From positions 1 through 64,000 of the forward strand of contig CALGAR010000063.1 of assembly GCA_937959285.1 (NCBI GenBank): a stretch of 64,000 nucleotides of DNA. The letters run 5' to 3'. The notes below the pieces were generated by a model. The model was not told the origin of the DNA and did not search any database. It saw nothing but the letters and a program-made list of their open reading frames with translations. Numbering within the stretch: position 1 is the first letter of the stretch; each line of letters begins with the position of its first letter. The position numbers and the translations under genes were made by a program. Below are positions 57,457 to 64,000 of the stretch, piece after piece. The stretch is from an uncultured Bryobacterales bacterium. GTDB lineage: Bacteria; Acidobacteriota; Terriglobia; Bryobacterales; Bryobacteraceae.

Positions 57457-59760
57457 TCAGTCCTGCGGCTCCGGCCACTGCAAAAAGCGGTGCAGGAAGC
57501 GGAACGTGCCCATGCCGTGGATTTGGTGCGGGCCGTTGAAGTATTCGATGGTGGTGCGGTCGCCGATGCCCAGTTCGTCATAGAAACGCCGCACCTTCGC
57601 GTATTCGAAGGAGACCCATTCGTCGATGCCGACGGGGTCGCGATGCCCGCGTTCCACCATAAACGGACGCGGCGCCATGAGCATGGCCAGCTCAGCGTGG
57701 TTGAAGGTATTGCCCGTATCGAACTCCATGATTTCGTACTCGTGAGTGAACATGTAGCTGCCAGCGAAATCCATGGTGGTCACCTTCCAGATCCACTCAT
57801 TGAAATCACCCGAGCAAATGGAGAGGACGTACTGGTCAAGCAGCGGCGGCACGCGCAGCGCCGTTTTTCCGCCATAGGAAAGGCCGTAGAAAGCGATTCT
57901 GCCCGGATCGACGAAGGGCTGAGCGGAGAGCCATTCCAGGATGCGCTGGTTCTGGCCAAGGATGAAGGAATAGATCGAGAGCTTAAGTGGATTGGCCTTT
58001 CTCTGCAACTGGCGGAACTCCCCTGTGTAAGGCAATTGCGGCACGAAGACGACAAAGCCGCGATCGGCCAGTTTCGCCGCGAAGTTGCCGTAGACTCGCC
58101 GGGCGGTTTCGTTGCGGGGAAGGATGAGATCGTCAGAGCGGCCGTCGAGTCCGTGCTGGCACACAACTACCGGACGCGGTTCTCCGTTCTTCAGATCCGT
58201 TGGGAGCAGCAGTACGCCGTAGGCGAACACATCCGGCCAGACGGGAAGGACTACGTCGAAGCGGCGCCATTTGGCAGTGCCTGGCGCTTCCCGGATACGC
58301 GGCTCGAGCGGCGCGGAAGGGGGCGGAAGACGCCCGATCACCTCGTCCCAGTAATAGTTCCGATACCATTCGGCGGTGCGCTTCCAGGCATCCAGGCTGG
58401 AGGTATCGGCCTTGGACCAGAACTGCTGGCGCGCAAGAGCAGATTCGCGAACCAGCTGCTGCGTAAACTCGACGATCTGTTCAAACTGACGGCGGAGGCG
58501 AGGAGCGGGATCATAGTTCCCGCGCAAATCTCGCGGTGAAGTGGCCGGAATGTTCCTCCACGGTTGCCCGAGCGCCTCAAGCAACGCAGCCTGGGCTTTG
58601 GGGCCCGGTTCTCGCACTTGCTCCTTGGGTGGCGCGATCAGGACGAGGCTTTCCGGTTTTCCGAGCCTTTCGTAAATTTTGCGCGCGCGTTCAAACTCTC
58701 GCTGCACCGCTGCGAACGATGGACCTTCGAGCCGGCCAGGCGCGGCGCCTCTTCGCTGCCGGGTGGGAGGACGAGGGCCGGCGACCTGCGGTCCTTCGAC
58801 TGCTTCGATGACGACGGGGCGCGGGGCAACGAGGCTCGCAAGTTCGGCGTCGCCGAATTCCGTAAGCAGGGACCAAACGTTACGGTAGATCGGCTCTTCC
58901 CACAAGTTCTCGCGAGGGTGAAAATGGCCGCTCACCAGCGCAGCGTCAATGCGAGTGTCAGAAGCGGCGGCGTGCAGCGCGATTAAGCCGCCCTCGCCGT
59001 AGCCTGCTACGCCGATGGGAAGTCCGGGGAAGGTCTTTTCGATCCAATCCACCGCGGCCAGCACCTTCTGCACTTCCAGGCCGATGATGTGACGCCCCAT
59101 TTGGTATGTCATGCGATGGAGGAATTCGCGGTGCGGCTGATTGGTGAAGCGGAGCCGCGGGTTTCCGGACCACGCATCGTCGCGGTTGATGAGCGTGGCG
59201 ACGAGCACACGGCAACCCTGCTCGGCAAAGCGGCGCGCGTATTGGGAGTCCCGCGAGAGTCCGGGCGCGAGGCCGGCCAGTTGTTCTGGCGACCAATCAG
59301 CTTCGGGCAGCGCGACGATGGCGGCGCGTGGCTGCGATTGCGGCTCTAGCAGCAGGCCCTCGGCGTCGACTCCGGGCAACACCGGCCAGCGGACGGCATG
59401 CACTTCGTAAAGCGCAGTCTTCGAAACCAGCGAAGAGCGTCCAAACGCGGCATCGTAGATGACTTCGACATCAGGAACACGGGCATCGACGAGGCCGATA
59501 ATTTTCGCGAGGCGTGCACGATTTGGCTGGACCGACTTCTCGTAAGCGACGGCCGAGGAAAAATCTCTCCGCCAGTACCGATCGCGCGCCGATACAACGC
59601 GTTCGAGCTCTCTGTCGAGATGTCTGCTGATCCCGGCCACCATCTCGGCGGGCCAATCCGGATTGCCTTCCAGCGTTTTCGCACCCGGGACAAATTGGGC
59701 GCTGAGGACCTCCGCGCAGAGCAAAGCGGCGAGAAACAGCTTCCAATGACCGGCCCGCAT
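57457..59760 (-). CDS. exported two-domain alpha/beta hydrolase (esterase-like); first domain lacks the nucleophile
   Basis: A 767-residue protein with a signal (WKLFLAALLCAEVLSA). Two alpha/beta-hydrolase-like domains appear. In the first (about 110-330) the nucleophile elbow reads GYGEGG, with glycine in place of serine. In the second (about 480-760) the elbow is GLSYGG, followed by an acid region in PRPFMVERGHRDP and a histidine in NGPHQIHGMG, so this is the active domain. It resembles acetyl-xylan-esterase/dienelactone-hydrolase relatives; the substrate is unknown. It is divergent from the second Gfo/Idh/MocA gene. Confidence 0.75.
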   Translation of the reverse strand: MRAGHWKLFLAALLCAEVLSAQFVPGAKTLEGNPDWPAEMVAGISRHLDRELERVVSARDRYWRRDFSSAVAYEKSVQPNRARLAKIIGLVDARVPDVEVIYDAAFGRSSLVSKTALYEVHAVRWPVLPGVDAEGLLLEPQSQPRAAIVALPEADWSPEQLAGLAPGLSRDSQYARRFAEQGCRVLVATLINRDDAWSGNPRLRFTNQPHREFLHRMTYQMGRHIIGLEVQKVLAAVDWIEKTFPGLPIGVAGYGEGGLIALHAAASDTRIDAALVSGHFHPRENLWEEPIYRNVWSLLTEFGDAELASLVAPRPVVIEAVEGPQVAGPRPPTRQRRGAAPGRLEGPSFAAVQREFERARKIYERLGKPESLVLIAPPKEQVREPGPKAQAALLEALGQPWRNIPATSPRDLRGNYDPAPRLRRQFEQIVEFTQQLVRESALARQQFWSKADTSSLDAWKRTAEWYRNYYWDEVIGRLPPPSAPLEPRIREAPGTAKWRRFDVVLPVWPDVFAYGVLLLPTDLKNGEPRPVVVCQHGLDGRSDDLILPRNETARRVYGNFAAKLADRGFVVFVPQLPYTGEFRQLQRKANPLKLSIYSFILGQNQRILEWLSAQPFVDPGRIAFYGLSYGGKTALRVPPLLDQYVLSICSGDFNEWIWKVTTMDFAGSYMFTHEYEIMEFDTGNTFNHAELAMLMAPRPFMVERGHRDPVGIDEWVSFEYAKVRRFYDELGIGDRTTIEYFNGPHQIHGMGTFRFLHRFLQWPEPQD

Positions 59761-59922
59761 ATCAATTTGCCTAATGCTAACAGAGCCGGGGCGATCCGGC
59801 GGATCGGAGAATGAGTTGGGATAGAGGCGATCATTCCGTGTTCGTCGCCTCCGGTTCTGTTCTATAGTTGCAGCAAAGGACCCAGTGGGAGGACTCGCAC
59901 GGGTTCTGGCAAGGGAGGCTGG

Positions 59923-61104
59923 ATGAAGCGCAGGAGTTTTCTGGTTACGAGTACAGCGGCTGCTTATCGATCCGTGCTGGGAGCCAACGACCGCGTGCGC
60001 GGGGCGATCATCGGAGCTGGCGGGCGCGGCCGGTATCTCACAGCCCAGTTTAAGGAAATCGGCGTCGAGATGATGGCGGTTTGCGACGTCTACGAGCCAA
60101 ACCTGCAGGCGGGCCTGAAAGCCGCAAACACTGGCGCGCAGTCCTACTCAGACTACCGGAAGATGCTGGAGGACAAGTCCATCGACGTCGTGATTGTGGC
60201 GACCCCTGACCACTGGCACGCTCGGATGGTGATTGATTCGGTCGAGGCCGGCAAAGATGTCTACGTGGAAAAGCCCATGGCGCACAAGATCTCCGAGGGC
60301 TTCGACGTCATCGATGCCGTGCGCCGGACGAAGCGGATCGTCCAGGTGGGAACGCAGCGCAGGAGCTTCGATCTTTTCCAGGAAGCCAAACGCGTGATGG
60401 ACTCCGGCAAGCTAGGCTCGGTTCACCTCGTGACCTCCCAATGGTTGAACCACCAGGCGGCGCTCTCCAACCGCAAACTGGAGGGCAAGCTGGATTGGGA
60501 GCAATGGCTGGGTTCAGCGCCAAAACGAAGCTTGGACGAAACCCGCTTTTTCAACTGGTACTATTTCTGGGACTATTCCGGAGGTCTCCTCGTAGGACAG
60601 GCGGCGCATATCATCGACGCAATTCAGTGGTTCATGAACTCGAAGGAGCCATTGGCGGTCACGTGCACCGGAGGAAAGGCCAACTTGCCGGGCGCCGAGG
60701 TGCCGGAAACAGCTAGCATGACCATCGAGTATCCGGAGAACTACTTGGCGACATTCACCATCGGCTACAAGGCGATGCGGTATAACGCCTTCAACGACCA
60801 GTTGAAGCAGTTCCACGGCACGCAGGCGCGGTTCGATGTCGGGCGGGAATGGTACACGCTGTACCCGCAGCAGAACTCGGTTGAGATGGTGCCAGCACTG
60901 GAGGCGAAACGTCCGGGGAGCTTCGAGTCCGCATCGCGTGCGCATATCCGGAACTTCCTCGATTGTGTCAGGTCACGGAAGGAACCGAATGCGCCGGTGG
61001 AGGCAGGACAGGCGACCAATATTGTGCTGTGCATGGCGATGGAGTCGCTCCGGACCGGCCGTCGGTTGAAGTGGAACTCCGCTGCGCGTAAAGTCGAATC
61101 CTGA
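59923..61104 (+). CDS. Gfo/Idh/MocA-family oxidoreductase, Tat-exported (second copy)
   Basis: A 393-residue dehydrogenase. KRRSFLVTSTAAAYRSVLG is the twin-arginine-like signal, then RGAIIGAGGRGRYL is the NAD(P)-binding start. TPDHWHARMV and VYVEKPMAHKI (with the family EKP lysine) follow, and FFNWYYFWDYSGG is in the C-terminal domain. The start has AGGGAGG about ten bases upstream. Likely a periplasmic sugar or polyol oxidoreductase. A frameshifted FG-GAP gene begins 23 bp downstream and probably shares the transcript. Confidence 0.9.
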   Translation: MKRRSFLVTSTAAAYRSVLGANDRVRGAIIGAGGRGRYLTAQFKEIGVEMMAVCDVYEPNLQAGLKAANTGAQSYSDYRKMLEDKSIDVVIVATPDHWHARMVIDSVEAGKDVYVEKPMAHKISEGFDVIDAVRRTKRIVQVGTQRRSFDLFQEAKRVMDSGKLGSVHLVTSQWLNHQAALSNRKLEGKLDWEQWLGSAPKRSLDETRFFNWYYFWDYSGGLLVGQAAHIIDAIQWFMNSKEPLAVTCTGGKANLPGAEVPETASMTIEYPENYLATFTIGYKAMRYNAFNDQLKQFHGTQARFDVGREWYTLYPQQNSVEMVPALEAKRPGSFESASRAHIRNFLDCVRSRKEPNAPVEAGQATNIVLCMAMESLRTGRRLKWNSAARKVES

Positions 61105-61127
61105 CGCTTCGAAACAGGGGGGCCTGA

Positions 61128-62401
61128 ATGAAGAGTTCTCATGCTCGCCGTATTGCGCGTCCAAGCCGAGCGATGGGACGCGTCCTATGGTTCACCACTG
61201 CGCTCCTTCTGGCTTCGGTTACGCCCGCGTTCGCCGAGATCAAGTGGGTTCATGTGTCGAGCGCGAAAGGGCAGGTGCCGAATCCTGGCGGCTCAAACCA
61301 GCAGACGGGCGCGCTGGTCGGCAAGTTCGACAACGGCCCGGCTGACGGGGTCATTATCAGCTATCGCGTGCATGCGCCGGCGCTCGTCTGGATGCGGCGC
61401 ACGGCGAACGGATGGCAGCGGTACGTGATCGAAAAGGATTTTCTCCGTCTCGAAGCAGGAGGAGCAGCCTACGACATCGATGGGGACGGCGATCTGGATG
61501 TTGTCTTCGGCGAGGATATCCGCGGGAAAAACTCTACTGGTGGGAAAATCCCGCACCGAACTTCGACCCTAATGTTTCGTGGACGCGCCACGTCATCAAG
61601 CAGGAGGGGGCGAACCAGCATCACGATCAGGTATTCGCTGATTTCAAAGGAACGGGCAAGCCTCAGCTTGTTTTCTGGAATCAGCGCGCGCAGACGCTGT
61701 TCCTCGCGGAGATCCCTGCAAATCCGAAGACCGCGGCTTCCTGGCCGCTGGAGGCGATCTACTTAGGGCAAGCAGGTGAGGCGGTGGAGAATGCAGCGAG
61801 CTACGCCGAGGGTCTGGATGCGTTTGATGTGGACGGAGACGGACGCAAGGATATTCTCGCCGGGAACCACTGGTTTAAGTACGAGGGCGGGAAGTTCAAG
61901 CCGGTAAAGGTAGGGAGCATTGGCGGGCGCATCCGGGCAGGCAGGTTCAAGAAAGGGAAGGTTGCCCAGATCGTCATCGCTCCTGGCGATGGAAGTGGAC
62001 CGCTGCGTTATTACGAGGCGAAAGGCGATCCGGCGAAGCCAGAGTCATGGCATGCGCGCGATCTACTCGATCGTGAAATGATTCACGGGCACACACTCGA
62101 GGTCGGCGACATCGACGGCGATGGCAACCTGGACATCTTTGCCGCCGAGATGGCGAAGTGGACCAACAGTCCGAATCCTGATCATCCAGAGGCGACTGCA
62201 TGGATTCTATACGGTGACGGCAAAGGTAATTTCCGCAAGACAGTCCTCGTCCAGGGCCACGGCTGGCACGAAGGGGGGCTCGGCGATTTCGACGGGGACG
62301 GCGATATCGACATTGCAAACAAGCCGTATACCTGGAGCGCTCCTCGTCTGGACTTCTGGCTCAACAACGGCACGGCCCGGAGTCGTGCGCTACTGCGGTG
62401 A
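61128..62401 (+). pseudogene. FG-GAP/VCBS-repeat secreted protein, frameshifted
   Basis: The first frame (from ATG 61128) has a signal region (RVLWFTTALLLASVTPAFA) and a repeat DIDGDGDLDVVFGED, then turns to nonsense. A second frame, starting in-frame with EKLYWWENPAPNF, continues the same repeat family (DVDGDGRKDILAG, DIDGDGNLDIFAAE, DFDGDGDIDIANK) to a stop at 62399-62401. Both parts read as one beta-propeller-like calcium-binding protein of about 425 residues, broken at 61524-61531 by the apparent loss of one base in the run GGGAAAAA. A real mutation or an assembly error are both possible. It ends in a 12-bp overlap with the convergent ceramidase-like gene. Confidence 0.8.
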
Positions 62402-63856
62402 TTCCGCAGTCTGAAGCCTCTGCAGGAGATGGATCAGCGCATCGATGATCTTCGGTGCCGCCTGCACTTCCAGGATATTCGTGCCGCGCCAGGTTTCGTA
62501 TCCGCCAAGTTTGTGCTGCTCCACGGTCGGCAGATACCCGTACGATCCATTCGCTAGGGAAATGGTGAAGGTCTGTTTGAACGGACTCCGCTTCCGGATC
62601 TCGAGCCCGATTTCTACGAAGGTTTCGGCGGGGATTGCGGCGATGCCGACATCTCCAATGCGAAGAGCCTGCAGGATGAGAGGGATCTGATTCGGGAGTT
62701 TACTCATGTCCAGCGTACGCTGCGCGTAGATCGCCTCCCGCACATGGTTGCTGGGGGCATTCGCCGGGCGGCTGAGCACGGAGTTCGCCCACTTCAGATC
62801 CGCTTCACTCGGGACGCGGATGCCCATCGGGATCTCCGTTTGCGCGATGCCAAGCGGGACGAAGTCGTGATACTGGATGGACTGCATCGCCCGCAGTACC
62901 TCGGCTGCCACCTGGTTGGCAACGGCGCGCATTTTCTCGTAGGGTTTCCATTTGCGCGGCGGATCATCACCTCGGAAATTGATGTTGTTGATGTTGCCGC
63001 TGGTCCCGTTCGACAGGATGCCGACAAACGGCGGGTCCTGCTTCTCCGCCTTGAGGAGTTCCCCGATCCGCTCCGCAAACACGCCAAAATAGTCGGCTGA
63101 AATATGTCCTGCCGGTACTCCGCCGACATAGTGAAGTGAGTAGTTCGCAAGAAGTGCAATGTGACGGCCGGAGGGAGAGCGGACGGAGATGAAGTGGATT
63201 TCCGGATCGGTCGGCCCGGCCGGTTCGATCAGGTCGGGATGACCGACGGGCGGGTTCATTCGAACGAGATCCATCCCCCCGAACGGGTTTCGCAGCTCCG
63301 GCGAGTTCGGTTTCATCCGCCATCTGCGATTGAATACCTGGCTCGGTTCGCGACCAACGCCCCAGCCGATTTGAGCGGGCTCAAGGTTCGCGATGGCGCG
63401 CAGGACTCCGTCCGCAATCCGCATTGCGAGGAAGCGCTGGTATTCGTTCAGATCGCCCTCCGTGTAATCTCCGGAACGGGCGCTCGCGGCAGAGTGCGTA
63501 TGCGTCGCCGCCATCAACATGTGGGATACAGGAAGGCCCGTCTTCTCATTCACGATGCGCTTTGCGGCGTCGCAGACGTTGCGCGGGATGCCGAGGTTGT
63601 CGCTGACGACGATGGCCACCCGGGTTTCCCCGTCGTCCAGCACGAGCACACGGGCGTGAAGCTCGTCGTGGACGTAAGTGGCTGGCGGCGAATCCCAGTT
63701 GCCGACGATCAGGGAGCCGAGTGGCGGCGTAATGTTGCTGGTCGCGGCGCCTGCCCGCATCTGTCGCCGTTTTCCGTCCTGCGCCGACGCAGCGGCCGCG
63801 ATTGCCACAACGAGCAGCAGAGAAAGAGCAATCCGGCGCTTGACCATCGCTCTCAT
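62390..63856 (-). CDS. neutral/alkaline ceramidase-like hydrolase
   Basis: A 488-residue exported protein. After the signal (RRIALSLLLVVAIAAAASA) the N-terminal ceramidase pattern is visible: RAGAATSNITPPLGSLI, VLVLDDGETRVAIVVSDN, ATHTHSAASARSG with the metal-binding histidines, and NGTSGNINNINF. It lacks the usual C-terminal beta domain of full neutral ceramidases, so it is of the shorter bacterial type and may act on another acylated substrate. ATG 63856 has GGAGG nine bases upstream. A longer upstream reading frame is open but unlike the family. Confidence 0.85.
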   Translation of the reverse strand: MRAMVKRRIALSLLLVVAIAAAASAQDGKRRQMRAGAATSNITPPLGSLIVGNWDSPPATYVHDELHARVLVLDDGETRVAIVVSDNLGIPRNVCDAAKRIVNEKTGLPVSHMLMAATHTHSAASARSGDYTEGDLNEYQRFLAMRIADGVLRAIANLEPAQIGWGVGREPSQVFNRRWRMKPNSPELRNPFGGMDLVRMNPPVGHPDLIEPAGPTDPEIHFISVRSPSGRHIALLANYSLHYVGGVPAGHISADYFGVFAERIGELLKAEKQDPPFVGILSNGTSGNINNINFRGDDPPRKWKPYEKMRAVANQVAAEVLRAMQSIQYHDFVPLGIAQTEIPMGIRVPSEADLKWANSVLSRPANAPSNHVREAIYAQRTLDMSKLPNQIPLILQALRIGDVGIAAIPAETFVEIGLEIRKRSPFKQTFTISLANGSYGYLPTVEQHKLGGYETWRGTNILEVQAAPKIIDALIHLLQRLQTAESPQ

Positions 63857-63894
63857 TTCTGAGCACCTCCCCTTATCTGGTATATGTGAAAGCC

Positions 63895-64000
63895 ATGCGA
63901 ATATTTGACCACGTCGGTATTCCCACCGCAGAGCGGCATGAGAGTGAGATGTACGTGGCCGCAACAAAAGTGTGGGTCACAGATCCGGCCCAACATCCGC
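63895..64000 (+). CDS. N-terminal fragment of an unidentified protein, cut by the right edge
   Basis: An ATG at 63895 opens a frame to the window edge, 35 codons, beginning MRIFDHVGIPTAERHESE. The FDHVGIPT phrase is of the kind that opens glyoxalase/VOC-like proteins, but no second motif is present, so I leave it unnamed. The gene is divergent from the ceramidase-like gene across 38 bp. Confidence 0.5.
   Translation, partial: MRIFDHVGIPTAERHESEMYVAATKVWVTDPAQHP

Noticed and set aside
61521..61532. Programmed -1 frameshift at G AAA AAC
   Set aside because: The slippery string is weak, no stem-loop is evident nearby, and one missing G explains the data more simply.

Overview
The window looks like a chromosomal segment of a GC-rich acidobacterium of the Solibacter/Bryobacter type. 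The inference rests on content: a thioredoxin protein ending in the soil-bacterium DUF3738 domain, a DUF1592/DUF1552 cytochrome pair, Tat-exported Gfo/Idh/MocA oxidoreductases, a sulfatase, a ceramidase-like enzyme and many TTG/GTG starts. I see no rRNA, tRNA, CRISPR array, insertion sequence or prophage gene.

Layout. 1-8.05 kb: the start of an ABC ATPase cut by the left edge, a diacylglycerol-kinase-family protein without a normal start codon, ligA, a DedA-like membrane protein, a TonB-like protein, a Tat-exported enolase-superfamily protein and a MacB/DevA-like ABC exporter. 8.1-19.25 kb: an eleven-gene, almost gap-free cobalamin salvage operon (btuB, cobQ, cbiB, cobD-like, btuF, btuD, btuC, cobU, cobS, cobC, cobT) behind a cobalamin riboswitch. 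19.4-24.6 kb: an Rrf2 regulator, alpha-glucan phosphorylase, a zinc-ribbon protein and a zinc alcohol dehydrogenase. 24.6-28.3 kb: an ECF sigma factor, an anti-sigma factor and three proteins sharing the same membrane module, the last with a DUF4097-type stalk. 28.5-31.8 kb: a flippase-like protein, nrdR and the housekeeping sigma factor rpoD with a strong terminator. 31.8-39.9 kb: NUDIX-mutS2-thioredoxin/DUF3738, two paralogous dTMP-kinase-like genes, a Ppx/GppA phosphatase and ApbE.

39.9-44.5 kb: a cytochrome/formylglycine-enzyme-like fusion, a Gfo/Idh/MocA oxidoreductase, a sulfatase and a DUF1801 protein. 44.5-50.6 kb: a likely nitric-oxide response island, with a quinol-type NO reductase, a Crp/Fnr regulator and a hemerythrin-like protein on one strand and a methyltransferase, a cupin and a polyferredoxin on the other. 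The divergent promoter carries two GTGAC-N4-GTCA palindromes. 50.6-64 kb: degradative and secreted functions, namely DUF1592 cytochrome, DUF1552 and ankyrin proteins, a di-heme cytochrome with a near-consensus promoter, a two-domain esterase-like hydrolase, a second Gfo/Idh/MocA protein, a frameshifted FG-GAP protein, a ceramidase-like protein and a gene cut by the right edge.

The best leads for something new are the NO island with its unassigned divergent operon, the sigma/anti-sigma operon with three copies of one membrane module, the paired kinases with one altered P-loop, and the cytochrome/FGE-like fusion that lacks the FGE catalytic cysteines beside a sulfatase. Start sites were chosen from Shine-Dalgarno sequences, overlaps and conserved N-terminal motifs. 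Family names come from recognising motifs by eye; no database search was run.
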